From Ascarosepion bandense (Eukaryota; Mollusca; Cephalopoda; Sepiida; Sepiidae), in the NCBI GenBank assembly GCA_037127315.1, contig JBBBDQ010000352.1, forward strand, positions 1,176,001 through 1,240,000: a DNA stretch of 64,000 nucleotides. The letters are read 5' to 3'. The position numbers and the translations under genes were made by a program. Position 1 is the stretch's first letter; each line of letters starts with the position of its first letter. The notes beneath the pieces are model-generated. The model did not search any database and was not told the origin of the DNA. It saw only the letters and a program-made list of their open reading frames with translations. Shown piece by piece: positions 10,303-20,560 of the stretch.

Positions 10303-10580
10303 TGTTCATTGTGGTGCGGTGGATATCAGCATAGAATAAAAAACTGGAGAGCTGAGTTTGAAACAAATACCATTGGAAAAGGTATTATTCCATCACTTCT
10401 CCCTCCATCTATGGGTTAAATAGCAGGACATATTGGGTTCTGTAACCTTAGTTGGCAACCAGTCTGCCATAAAAAATAATTGCAACCTCATGTGGGAAGT
10501 TTTCTGTCCAGTAAGTAATGTCTCTTTCAAGACATGATCACTTAAGTGTGTATCACATATGGCACTTAACTGACTGACTA
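10303..10580 (+). mobile_element. SINE-A copy without the 5S head
   Basis: It starts GTTCATTGTGGTGCGGTGGA just after a TA run and ends in the terminal CTGACTGACTAAAT. An internal deletion removes part of the region after the B box (GAGTTTGAAACAAATACCAT). The 3' hairpin is kept in the form GTCTCTTTCAAGAC. Confidence 0.85.
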
Positions 10581-10659
10581 AATATAAGACTAGATGAGAT
10601 ATCCATAGACATGGGCACTGGAACAAGAACGGTCTAAACCATGATAGATTAAATAAAGA

Positions 10660-10775
10660 GTTCAGTTCAGAATTCTATGTATATACCTGAGGAAGACTGA
10701 GCGGGCATAACAGCTGAAACAATGAGGACAACAGACTGAATGTAGTTAAGTAAGTTAGTTGACTGCTAGGTCAAG
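10660..10775 (+). mobile_element. SINE-B tail fragment
   Basis: Plus-strand tail: CCTGAGGAAGACTGAGC, then CAGCTGAAACAATGAGGACA and ACAGACTGAATGTAG. The spacing of CTGAGGA and GAAAC resembles that of the full SINE-B tails. Confidence 0.55.
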
Positions 10776-10985
10776 AACAACCCGAAGTCTCCCTTTTTTC
10801 CGCTGCTACCTTGCAATAGATGTGGGTGTGGCTCTTATCCCTGGATTTCTCCACTCACCCTCGATGTTTGTTTTTGTTGCTGAGTGCTCATCAAAAAGGC
10901 ATTGAGTACCATTTTTAAAGTCTTTTTTATGACCTGGTTAGGAATTGATCGGCAAGCACTCTACCATCATGCCACAGTTAATCAG
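10775..10985 (-). mobile_element. tRNA-derived SINE, unassigned
   Basis: On the minus strand from about 10978 there is TGGCATGATGGTAGAGTGC, a good A box, followed by CGATCAATTCC, a B box, at tRNA-like spacing. The body continues toward lower coordinates without a clear 3' end. I see no second copy in the window. Confidence 0.45.
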
Positions 10986-11144
10986 TCTGAATGTAAATAG
11001 TGTTAATGCTCCTCATCCCAGCAATTCAGGCAGAAATTATTGATATTAGATCCATAAAATTTGGATTTAGATTTTAATTATCTGGTGTGTTTTATTATGC
11101 AATTCAATGTTTTTATAATAAAATTGTTGGCCACACCTGGTTGG

Positions 11145-11510
11145 GTTTCCTCTCCTATTCACCTCAGGGTTCTTGACAAAATCCAATAGAGAATCTGTAA
11201 TGTGATTGATTCCGGCTTGATGGCTCAGTTGCAGTCACTTTCTCACCAGCATAACATGACTTCCCTTTGTCTCTTCTACAAAAACTTTCACTGCTTCAAC
11301 AAGCCTGTCCCCTACTACTAGTGAGTAGGTCCCACCATTTTACAGTGAAATCAATCAAATGTAACTGTAACTTCTATTCTATCAACTTCCTTTCTTGCAC
11401 TTCCCCCCTGTGGTATTTCCTTTTCATATACTTGCTTCCTTGGCAGCTACAATCTTCAAGAATTTAAATGCAATTTCATTTGTCATCTCTTATCTCCTTG
11501 AGTTGAGTTA
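11145..11510 (+). pseudogene. LINE-J C-terminal fragment, first of two
   Basis: It matches the end of the LINE-J reverse-transcriptase ORF, best seen at 63421-63930 on the minus strand. The parts after 'LLDNVQRR', around 'SLCLFYK' and to the end of the ORF can be followed through frameshifts. The 3' tip is missing, since the copy stops near CTTATCTCCTTGAGT. Confidence 0.75.
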
Positions 11511-11654
11511 AAGGGAGATAACTTCATGACATTTGGAAGTAGCATGGCACATGGAATGAGAATGATATGCTCCAATGATTAAAAGAAAGTGTTTTGAAAT
11601 CCCAAGCACCTAAAAAAAGCTGGAGCATACAAGGTCCAAAACATATTCACAACA

Positions 11655-12257
11655 TTTTGGTTGGGTGCCCTTGCTATTTATCTCAGGGCTCTTGACAAAA
11701 TCCAATGGGTGAATCTGCAATGTAATTGATCCCAACCTGGTAGTTCAACTCCAGTCAATTTCTCATCAGCATAATGTGACTTCCCTTTGTCTCTTCTACA
11801 AATATTTTCACGGCTTCTGCTTCAACAAGCTTAACTCACTGGTGCCCCCTCTGCATGAATTTACTCAAGCTACCGGACTAGCAACTAGGTTCTACTCTTT
11901 TACAGTGAAACCAATAAAATGTGACTGCAACTTCTACTCTCAGCTTCTTTTCTCACACTTCCCACCTATGGAATTCCCTTTTGTATACTTGCTTCCCCAA
12001 CAGTTACAATCTTCAAGAGTTTAAATGTAAGGTCAAGTGTCATCTCCTATCTCTCTGACTCGCATCATTTCCCTCATGGTCTTTTCGACGTCCACTCTAC
12101 TCTCATCACACCAGTATTCCCATACTTCTCTTACCCATTTCCTGACACCCCCTCCGTAACTTGTCCCCTTTCTCATAACTTTCCTCCTATGTAACTCCCT
12201 GCACACCACTGGCAGTAAAACTGCCTTGCTTGGGGTGAAATGATTAAAAAAAATATT
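11655..12257 (+). pseudogene. LINE-J C-terminal fragment, second of two
   Basis: This second plus copy runs from the same internal point as the copy at 11145, but through the 3' tip: CCTTGCTTGGGGTGAAATGA followed by TTAAAAAAAA near 12255. The frame at 11776-12024 carries the 'TSLCLFYKYFHGFCFNKLNS' part. Two same-sense copies starting at nearly the same point suggest one duplicated insertion rather than two independent ones. Confidence 0.8.
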
Positions 12258-12343
12258 AGCAAGTGTTTCAACTTTATTAAAAATTTTTATATTGAATTCC
12301 ATTATTGCTGAAATGGCAGAAAGAGATTTATCACCCTTTTAAA

Positions 12344-12403
12344 GAATGTCTATGATTTATCTATGAATGTCTATGATTTATCTATGAATGTCTATGATTT
12401 ATC
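12344..12403. repeat. 21-bp tandem repeat, 3 copies
   Basis: GAATGTCTATGATTTATCTAT is repeated three times without change, apart from the partial last copy. It directly follows LINE-J. Confidence 0.9.
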
Positions 12404-12424
12404 AGTTGCTTACTTCGCATTACT

Positions 12425-12515
12425 GCAGATTTCACATCAGCATAAGATATTATTCTCGTGTTCATTTTTTGAGCTTGCTCTTCCATGCTGACTCAAGGCA
12501 TGTTGGAAGAGAGTG
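12425..12515 (-). mobile_element. older SINE-A-like subfamily, 3' part
   Basis: It matches 54500-54590, with CTCAAGGCATGTTGGAAGAG and CATAAGATATTATT in common. At 54400-54925 this segment lies next to the SINE body. Here the two parts are separated by about 430 bp that include a (TTTTA)n tract. Confidence 0.55.
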
Positions 12516-12837
12516 TATGGTATGTTATGGCTATTACTGCTGGGTTGGTTCTTTTGCCTAAACATCCAAAACTCGATGAATGGCTTTCACCGCTGAAATA
12601 ATTGGGTAAAGAGAAAAGCAAAGATACAGAAACACTAGAGGGACAGTTTGGACACTGATTTTATTTTTGCTTCCAACGACCTCATGTTGGGGAAATTTCT
12701 TCCCGAACAGTTTGGCATGTCTTTACCATCCAAAGTCCAACAGAGAAAGAGATAGTTCATTTTTAGCACCAGGAGGCCTCTTTTTGCGCATGCGTCAATT
12801 GTCTTTCCTGTCAGAGGACTCCTGGGAAATTTTTATG

Positions 12838-12925
12838 TTTATTTTATTTCGTACTTTTATTTTATTTTGTATTTTTATTTTATTTAGTGTTTTTTATTTT
12901 ATTTTGTATTTTTATTTAATCCCTA
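12838..12925. repeat. TTTTA-rich simple repeat
   Basis: TTTATTTTATTT and TTTTGTATTTTTA words alternate. The tract lies inside the DNA that separates the two halves of the old SINE. Confidence 0.8.
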
Positions 12926-12949
12926 CAAGTGCTTGGAGCTTTTCCTGCT

Positions 12950-13215
12950 GTAAATTGCTAGTTTTTTTTGCGAAAGACTGGTTGCCAACCAACCATGCTG
13001 CTATTAACCCCTTTCCAATCTGGTTTTAAATGTAGAATTTCTTTCTGCTTGATCAGTTGCCACCCAAGACTAAAGAACCCAGTCTGTCCTGCTATTTTTC
13101 CCATAACTGAGGACAGAAAAGATGAATTCATACCCTCCCCAAGAGTATTAGCAAGTGAATATAAAGAATTTGACTGGGATTTGAACTTGGCTCTCCATAA
13201 GAGAGAGATTATGTA
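12950..13215 (-). mobile_element. older SINE-A-like subfamily, body
   Basis: It has AGACTGGTTGCCAACCAACC and then a second, related module GATCAGTTGCCACCCAAGAC with AACCCAGTCTGTCC. Two copies of the 'tata gaacccagtctgt' region within one element distinguish this subfamily from ordinary SINE-A. The sister copy is at 54590-54925. Confidence 0.65.
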
Positions 13216-13800
13216 AATTAAATTGTATAAATTGTCTTGTTCTGAAAATGCCAATAAATTTTCCTGGTTCATGCTCAAAATAATAACCAGAAACTTCTGC
13301 TGCATTTTTTTCTTTCAACAGAATCTGCACGATATAATTTATGGCATTTTCTTTAAATAATATCAACAGAGCTGAAAACTCATATTTCAAAATTGTCTTT
13401 GGCAAGTTTTAAGAAGAGAAATGTATTTCTATTTGTGCTTCTCTTGCTTGTGTGTATTATGGAGAAAATGAAGATATTTGAGTACACAAAAATCTCAAGT
13501 TATGGATATTGGAAAAGATGATTCATTGACCAGTGGTCAATCACTCTGGATAAGAACCGGATGACCAAGAGAACCCTGAAAGCAAAATAGATTAAATCCT
13601 GACAAAGCATCACTAAATATCTGGAAAAATATTATTTAACTGGAAAGGTTATCTGTCACTGCCTGGAAAAGGACCATCTATGAAATAATATATATTTTTT
13701 TTTTTGCCAAACAGTCTATATTTTGTCTGAAACAAAAATTATAAATATTCATTTAGACAACTGAAAAATATTAGATATTTAATTAATCAAAGATAATTTT
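13216..13800. other. no gene seen
   Basis: Reading frames on both strands are short and overlap one another. No splice-flanked exon or known repeat was recognised, apart from a short T tract near 13690. Confidence 0.45.
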
Positions 13801-13873
13801 TCTATTTGAAGTATATTTATTTGACTGTAATACTATAAGATGTTGAAATGATGGAACTAACCATTTTCTTTTG

Positions 13874-13877
<4 letters not shown>

Positions 13878-13910
<33 letters not shown>
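13878..13910. repeat. (TA)n microsatellite
   Basis: A pure TA run, the source of an Ile-Tyr stretch in a spurious minus-strand frame. Confidence 0.95.
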
Positions 13911-13912
<2 letters not shown>

Positions 13913-14078
13913 GGACTCTCCAATTGATTTCGACATATGAGCATCTAACACAGAAAACCACACAAAGAATTGTTTAAAGTGGTGAAGACTTGTGTAGTAC
14001 CATCCACACTTTTTGGAACTGTTGATAACAAACAATCGGTGCAGAAGTCTGCCACAGATCGTATGAACAACAGACCTC

Positions 14079-14358
14079 AGTTATTTAACCCATAACTGGG
14101 AGGAAGGGACGGATTAATACCTTTCCCAAGGGTAGTAGTGCGTAAGTGAATGCAAAGTGTTCAACTGAATTTGGAACTCGGCTCACCGATTTTTCCCTCT
14201 GAGTCGACATCCACTGCACCACAACATACATCCGTCGATAATGCTTACAGCACCTGGTATTCCCAAGTGGTCACCCATCTAAGTACTGACCAGGCTCAAC
14301 ATTGCTTAACTTCGGTGATTGAGCAAGAACCGGTGTATTCAACGTGATATGACTGTAA
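14079..14358 (-). mobile_element. SINE-A with 5S rRNA-derived head
   Basis: Read on the minus strand, 14358 to 14243 is a 5S rRNA-like sequence: CATATCACGTTGAATACACC, then GAAGTTAAGCAATG, GCCTGGTCAGTACTTAGATG, GGTGACCACTTGGGAATACC and AGGTGCTGTAAGC. These include the internal promoter region of 5S genes (box A, intermediate element, box C). A linker with ATCGACGGATGTATG leads straight into the SINE-A tRNA-like start, TTGTGGTGCAGTGGATGTC. The body then ends early, near TTATTTAACCC, so the 3' hairpin part is missing. Confidence 0.85.
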
Positions 14359-14359
14359 T

Positions 14360-15045
14360 ATATAGAAAATATTCACTAGTGCCAGAGTTGAAGCCCTGTT
14401 AAAATGATTTCAAATGCTCACTCACAAGCCTGCTTCTCTTCTCCACTTGAAAGACCGTTCTAACAAAACCTTTAACTCGTGTATTGGATAGAGCTGTTAT
14501 GTCTAACTGCTCATTTCTTAGTACTCAAACCTACTCATGTGTGTTGGTTCCAATCTCTTTTGAATGACTTCTAAGAACATCACCCTCCAAAAAATTTATC
14601 GACAAATCCTGCAGATGCATGATGGTATTTCTTCCTAACCAATAAAATGGACCAATTCTAATTCCCACATTTTTCTTCTTTCTTGTTTTTATGTCAGAAC
14701 CATATTATCACTTGACTGTATCTCTTTTGGATGTAAACACAATTCTTATGCTTTCAAATTCTTGCCTTGCTTTTGTCATGCGTGTATATTACCATGTTTC
14801 GTTTTTCTTTCTTTTCTACTTGTTTATTGATATCTTTATCAATTCTGTTTGTTGAGAATTTTGTCAAATTTAATCATGGTCAATTACTCTACACTTATCC
14901 CTGTTGCAGACAACCACTCTGGAACATTTTTAGTCACTGCAGCTGAGAAGTTGCAGAAACTGTCCTTATTTTTTCCTGATCATTGACTGAAACATATCAG
15001 TGGAAAGTAGAATTCTTCAAAACTTCAACTGTTGTTTAATTGTAT
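14360..15045. other. no gene seen
   Basis: Moderately AT-rich DNA without a recognised repeat, exon or RNA gene. Confidence 0.45.
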
Positions 15046-15049
15046 TCTT

Positions 15050-15510
15050 TACATTAATCAGACAGTTATCTTCATCTTTATTACCATTTTCACACTGTTT
15101 CAGCAATTGTATTCTCAGACCTTCTTCAGGATCTGTTTATATTTCTGAGACAAGATATTGTAATTATTTACATTGTTTGGATGGTTGTTTTCATCTTTAC
15201 TGTCATATTCATAACATTTTTGCTGTTGCATACTGCGACCTTCTTCAGGTGAAATGAATTTCAAACCGAACCCTTTATTTCAATCACTGAGGTTTATTGT
15301 TCTCTTCCACGAGCCATACTACTTCTGGATGTTTTAATTATCTCCCTTTAACTCAACACTCTAAGTTATTTGCTCACCACTGCTGTAGCCATGTATTGAT
15401 ATCACAACTCTTCAGGTCACATCACTGGATCTAACCAATACTTTTATCATCTGGCCATGTGCCTTTGAAGACGCAGGGTCCAACATATCCCAGTGATCGA
15501 AATAATTGAA
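15050..15510 (-). mobile_element. SINE-B, nearly full copy
   Basis: Head, minus strand from about 15470: GGCACATGGCCAGATGATAA (A-box region), then GAGTTGTGATATCAATACAT, where the copies at 42012 and 45340 have B boxes closer to GAGTTCAATACC. The middle has TAACTTAGAGTGTTGAGTTA and AAACATCCAGAAGTAGTATG. The tail is duplicated: CTGAAGAAGG motifs near 15240 and 15125, each followed by a degenerate 'cagtaaagatgaaaac' phrase. It is transcribed, if at all, by RNA polymerase III (inference). Confidence 0.7.
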
Positions 15511-15850
15511 GTAGATAGACTAAATTATTGCCCGGTTTGACACTCCACCCATGTCTATTGAACAGGTGTAGAGGCTCATCCCTTCTTCCCTGTTTAGGAT
15601 GTGGTCTCCGGCTTTTTCTTTTCCAACCTTTTCAGTCTTTTCTTTTTTATTTTTTTCAATTGGAGTAGATAGACTAAACTATCACCCGGTTTGACACTCC
15701 ACCCATGTCTATTGAACAGATGTAGAGGCTCATCCCTTGTTTCCTTGTTTAGGATGTGGTTTCCAGCTTTCTCATTTTTAATCTTTCCACTCTTACGTAG
15801 CCCCCTGCACATCAGTGGTGTTACCACCTTGCTCGGGGTGATATGATTAA
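15503..15850 (+). mobile_element. SINE-C, partial plus full copy in tandem
   Basis: A first copy lacking its tail (15503-15650) is followed by a full copy (about 15655-15850), as at 2996-3290 and, in reverse, at 57356-57705. The full copy ends GTAGCCCCCTGCACATCAGT, CTTGCTCGGGGTGATATGAT and an A tract. The first copy has the same 3' truncation point each time (after CTCTTTTCCAAYCTTTTCA). Confidence 0.85.
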
Positions 15851-15884
15851 AAAAAAAATTAAAAAAACAAAAAAAAAGTTTCAG

Positions 15885-16010
15885 TTTAAAATTCCAGTCA
15901 CCTGAAGAAAGCCAGATTGTAAAAACATAAATATGGCAGTAAAGATGAGGAAAACAGTCTGAACATTGTAAATACTACCTCATCTCAGAAGTATAAACAA
16001 AGTTTGTCAA
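15885..16010 (+). mobile_element. SINE-B tail fragment
   Basis: CACCTGAAGAAAGCCAGATT, then a GGCAGTAAAGATGAGGAAAA phrase and ACTACCTCATCTCAGAAGTA. The CTGAAGA half of the motif is kept, but GAAAC has decayed to AAAAC. Confidence 0.6.
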
Positions 16011-16015
16011 ATTAT

Positions 16016-16490
16016 TTTTTGGAAAATAAAATAACTGCATAAAATCTACTAGTTTCTGATAAAAATACTATGTTAGTCGTACTAAACTGCCCCAATTTTC
16101 GAAATGAAGATTTTCATACCCAATATACAATGTTGTCTAGGAGGCTGTTGCTGGTGTCAATTCTTGAAATTATGTCTCATGCTCATGATCTAATTTTGAC
16201 AAACTGAGAAATCTCATCCAATACAAATTGCTGAGACATCTGAAATATCTGGGGAATGCATTGGGTTTAAAATTCATGAGCATTTGTGTCTGCAGAAGTT
16301 GTCAGCCAAGCAGGTGCCAAAATGTCTAAATGCCAATCAGAAATGATATTGACTCCACATTTCTACGTTGGCTTTGCTGTATTTTCAGTCGTCTAGTGAT
16401 AATTGTTTTGCAATTACTTGCTTTGCTAATGAAAACTAGTTCCGTGATCTGGAGACCAAATAAGATTCCATGAAATTGTAGCACTTCTCC
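16016..16490. other. no gene seen
   Basis: Mixed-composition DNA without recognised repeats. A minus-strand frame that reaches 16326-16574 shows no domain and runs into the adjoining tandem repeat. Confidence 0.4.
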
Positions 16491-16492
16491 AG

Positions 16493-16640
16493 TGCTGAAA
16501 GATTTCCTCGGGAAATGACATGGCACCCTCGGTTTTTTTGAGCTGAAAGAATTCCTCAGGAAATAGCATGGCACTCTTCATTTTTTGAGCTGAAAGAATT
16601 CCTCAGCAAATGGCATAGCATTCTCCTTTTTATGCTGAAC
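16493..16640. repeat. about 48-bp tandem repeat, 3 copies
   Basis: Units start GCTGAAAGAATTCCTCAGGA and continue AATGGCATGGCACTCTC plus a T tract. Copies start near 16493, 16542 and 16589. Confidence 0.85.
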
Positions 16641-16881
16641 AAAGTCTATATTTTGTTGGCTCACCTCATTCAAAACAGTAAATGCAAGAGAATAGTTTGA
16701 TTTTTTTTATGTTAATTACAGGAGGTGTCAAAGAAATGGCAAAGCGAAACTGTGAGAAGGTGTTTTCCTCTTGGAGGATAATTTGTCTGTTTACAGAGCT
16801 GGTAAGATGGTTGAAGGTTTAAAGAATTTAGAATTACGGTATATAGAATATTTATCCTATCCAGATTTGGCTCTGTTTGAC

Positions 16882-16912
<31 letters not shown>

Positions 16913-17235
16913 CATTTTTAGTTCACCTATTACTAAGTGAACAATTAAGAGTATGAGACTCACCTTCTCAAAAATGTTTTCAACTAGCATCCAGTTGGCA
17001 GACAAAAGTAAACAGGATTGTAACTCAATACATGTCCCTTTCTTGACCAAAGTCATAGTATGAATATTGTGCTGATATTGATTGAGCACAATACCCACAC
17101 TGGAATCATCAGCCAATCAGAGCCTACAGAATTGACTTGCCTGAATAGCAGAATGGAATCTCCCAGGTTATTATATAAATCACCTATCAATTAGGCTGTC
17201 AGATCAAACTCAGCTTCAGCTAGTTGAGTACTGTC
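16882..17235 (+). repeat. Rep-P, promoter-like repeat
   Basis: It is homologous to 53200-53540 over about 330 bp. Both copies keep GAGACTCACCTTC, GTCCAGTTG-like and TACATGTCCCT words. Both also keep a CCAAT box (17113-17117) and a TATA-like TATATAAAT (17172-17180) at the spacing typical of polymerase II promoters. It may be a solo LTR or a promoter-bearing non-autonomous element. Clear termini were not found. Confidence 0.55.
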
Positions 17236-17239
17236 TGTT

Positions 17240-18020
17240 GCGATTTAATATTTCTACACTATGGGTCACTCAAGGTAGAGCATTACTGAGTGAGATTTTT
17301 TGTAAGGGATGGAGGAAGCAAAAAGTGCATCAAATGAGGATGTAGAATATTGGTTGACCCTAGACTTGGAGAAACCAATGTTGTAATTGTCAGGGAAGCC
17401 TTCTCTTGGGTGTTTGTTCCATATTTCTCATTTCCAAACCTTAAAAGAAGTTGATAAAGGAGGAAATTTCTCAATGATTTGAAGGTAATAGCAGAATTTG
17501 GGAGAAAGTGTTAAAATGATATATCAAGTATGTTGAGCTGCTGAGTGAATATGTGGTCTAGTATGTACATTTCATTTTTTTAAGTTATTTGCTACTTGGT
17601 TGAGTCAAGAACTTTTCAGCATTCTCTTATTGAAACCCTAGAAATAGTGGCTGAAACTTAATGACTCCATTTCTTAATCAAGGATATTATTTTTGCTTGA
17701 TGAGAATTAATTTGATGCAGATTTTCTTACAGTTACACAGAAGAGGGTTTGTTTGTTTTTTTGTTTTTTTTCGCATTGATTACAAGAGAAGGCTTGGCAG
17801 CCAGTGGGGTGTCCAATTTATGGAACAGCCTCTTCTTTTTTCTGCAGCAAGTGAAGTTGGCTGAGAGGTTTTGTGCCTCCACCCCTTTGGTTGCTCCTGT
17901 TCCCCGACAATAGTGGCTGAATCTCAAGTACATAATGACTTTTTCAAGGGGCCCTCATATATTTTCAATTAAGCCCCACTTTTCTGTTATCAAGTTATTA
18001 ACTCTCTGAATAGGAAGGTC
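17240..18020. other. no gene seen
   Basis: GAATAGTGGCTGAA-like words recur near 17645 and 17910, so part of this may be an old duplicated repeat. Reading frames at 17661-17864 (plus) and 17733-17933 (minus) overlap each other and show no domain. Confidence 0.4.
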
Positions 18021-18024
18021 TTTT

Positions 18025-18350
18025 AACAAATATAGCTTTCTGATGAGGTTTTGGAGAGGATGGACACTGAAAGAAAACTGATATTTAATATTAGGAAAAG
18101 ACTGCTAAAATATTGGAGACATGCAATGAGGAAGGAAGGCTTGCAGAATCTGATGCTCACAAGACAAATAGAGGGAAATAGGTACAAGAGGAAGCAGTGC
18201 AAGGCTTACCTGATGGACTTGATCAGATGGATGGTGGAGTGGGGATTGAGTGAAATAAGAGGAGAAAGGATATTAAGAGCAACAGGGGATAGAGAGAAGT
18301 AAGGGCCATGATCACCTATGTCCTGAAGTTACATGGCACATAGAAGCTCA
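18025..18350 (+). pseudogene. LINE-R C-terminal fragment
   Basis: The frame 18051-18302 is the RTE C-terminal region: ERMDTERKLIFNIRKRLLKY, then HAMRKEGLQNLMLTRQIEGN. The 3' tip reaches GGCACATAGAAG. It is 5'-truncated, and a same-sense relative follows immediately at 18365. Confidence 0.8.
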
Positions 18351-18364
18351 TCATAGCTAAGTTT

Positions 18365-18900
18365 CAAATTTATTCAGACAATCTATCTTCCAGAAGTTGA
18401 GTAGAGTGCTGAAAGACAAAAGAAATTCAAGGAAAACAAAGAAGGGATTACTGGATTGTCATGTGATGTCTGTCCTTCAATATGGCAGCAAATACTGAAC
18501 AATCTTACCAAAGATGAAAGAAAGATTTAAAGCAACTGAAATGTGGTTATACAGAAGAATGCTTGAGGATAACATGGACCAAAACTGTGAGTAACACTGA
18601 GGTTTTGGAAAGGTTGGAAATGAAAAGGAAGCTGATACTTAACATCAGGAGAAGACTGATGAAGCTTCTGGGACATATAATGAGGAAGGAGGGCTTAGAG
18701 AATTTGATACTCATAGAACAGATGGAGAGAAAGTGAGTCAGGGAAAGGCAATATGTGGCATATTTTATGCACTTGAGCAAATAGATGGCAGAGCAGGAAG
18801 GGGTAACAAGAGAAATGGTGTTAAGAACTATAAGGGATAGGAAGATGTGGAGGGCCATGATCGTCTATGTCCTGAAGGGACATGCTACATAGAAGATAAA
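18365..18900 (+). pseudogene. LINE-R C-terminal fragment, adjacent copy
   Basis: This second same-sense RTE end starts further upstream in the element, around the CYVMSVLQYGSE-like region near 18455, and reaches the tip at CTACATAGAAGATAAAAG. It has several stops. The long minus-strand frame over it (18547-18858) is antisense to the element and is not a gene. Confidence 0.75.
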
Positions 18901-19019
18901 AGATGTATGAAAAGAAATATTTTTAAATACTTTTTTTCATTAAGTTACAGATTATTAGTTTCCAAGGAAGGTCATTGAATTTTCATGTTTTCTTTTCATT
19001 TTGTTGTCCACATTAATTT

Positions 19020-19480
19020 GCTAGGGCATACTTTCTTTTCCTAGGAATTATTCTGCAATATGATTGGTTGTCATCAGGCAACTCAGCTTCAGTCATTTTC
19101 TCACTGCTATAATATTGCTTTCCTGTGCCTTTTCTCTATGTATTTTCATGGAAATTATTCTGATGAGATTTCCTCCTTAGACCTTTGACGTCATAAATCT
19201 CAATACCATACTAGAATGGCAGCTAGGTCTCATGATTTCACATTTGACGTTGCGAGATTTAACTATAAGTTCTATGCTAATACTTTCTTTTTTTACCTGT
19301 GGAACTCTCTTTTGGCTTTTGCTGTCCGGTCAATTTTGATGTTCCAAATATTTAAATGCAATATCAATCACTATTTACTGTTTTCTTGATTCTTTTTTTT
19401 ATTGTACTTTCTCTATTTAATAATGTTTTCTTTCTATCAGATTTTCAGTTACTTCTTTCATCTTAGTTGAAAGGGAAACG
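19020..19480 (+). pseudogene. LINE-J C-terminal fragment
   Basis: Degenerate LINE-J end: CTGCAATATGATTGG, TCAGTCATTTTCTCACTGCT, then TTTAAATGCAATATCAATCA close to the end of the ORF. It is older than the copies at 11145 and 26490, since nearly every codon run is broken. Confidence 0.65.
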
Positions 19481-19484
19481 ATTA

Positions 19485-19522
<38 letters not shown>

Positions 19523-20106
19523 ATATATATTGTTTTCATTTGAAAATGAGTTATTTCCGTAGCCTAGGTTTCAAACTTTCATTATCTTCAGAGAATTTTT
19601 AATAACTGGTATTTCTATTGTTCAAACATATATATATATATATATATACACATATTGTTTTTTTTGGGAGATGAGTTATTTTCATATCCTAGGTTTCAAC
19701 CTTTCATTATGTTCAGAGAATTTTGAATAACTGGTATTTCCAATTCTAAAACATATATATATATATATATATATATAGTTTTTCATTTGGAAATGAGTTA
19801 TTTCCATAATCTAGGTTTCAACATTTCATTATCTTCAGAGAATTTTTAATAACTGGTATTTCCATTTTTCAAACATATATATATATATATATATATTGTT
19901 TTTTCTTTGGAGATGAGTTATTTCCGTAACCTAGGTCTCAAACTTTCATTATCTTCAGAGAATCTTTAATAGTAGGTATTTCTATTGTTCAAACAGATAT
20001 ATATATATATTGTTTTTTAATTGGAGATGTGTTATTTCTGTAACCTAGGTTTCAATTTTTCATTATGTTCAGAGAATTTTGAATAACTGGTATTTCCATT
20101 TTTCAA

Positions 20107-20168
<62 letters not shown>

Positions 20169-20265
20169 TTCATTTGGAAATGAGTTATTTCTGTAACCTT
20201 GGTTTCAACCTTTCATTATCTTCAGAGAATTTTGAATATCTGGTATTTCCATTGTTCAAACATAC
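19485..20265. repeat. 115-152-bp tandem repeat with (TA)n in every unit
   Basis: Six copies of GAGTTATTTCCGTAACCTAG, then a TTTCAAACTTTCATTATCTT, CAGAGAATTTTTAATAACTG, GTATTTCCATTGTTCAAACA unit. Each is followed by a TA run of different length and TTGTTTT. Phrase starts are near 19548, 19673, 19794, 19914, 20029 and 20181. The length differences come almost entirely from the TA runs, two of which also carry TG or CA stretches. Confidence 0.92.
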
Positions 20266-20529
20266 AAACAGTGATTTTTTTACGAATGCCTGACTGAAAT
20301 TTTTAAACAACCAAAAAGTTTCAAAATTAGGGAGGAATTATTTAATGATCTTACAATGAAAATCCAATTTTAAAAGTTTTTTAGAAATAAAAAAATGTTC
20401 GTGCAAATTCCAGTCATGTCATGTGATAGGTTTTAAAGAATGGTCCTTTTCAAAAACACAAAATAATATAGTAACATAATCCTTGTTGGTTGTTTTTAAC
20501 AAAATATCTTTAAAAGAAAGATTGCTGCC

Positions 20530-20534
<5 letters not shown>

Positions 20535-20560
<26 letters not shown>
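20535..20560. repeat. (TA)n at the mariner left end
   Basis: The mariner-like element starts at the edge of this TA run, consistent with insertion at TA. Confidence 0.85.

Noticed and set aside
12667..13305. Frames of 115-120 codons on both strands
   Set aside because: They overlap each other and cover a TTTTA repeat and an old SINE; no domain or codon signal.
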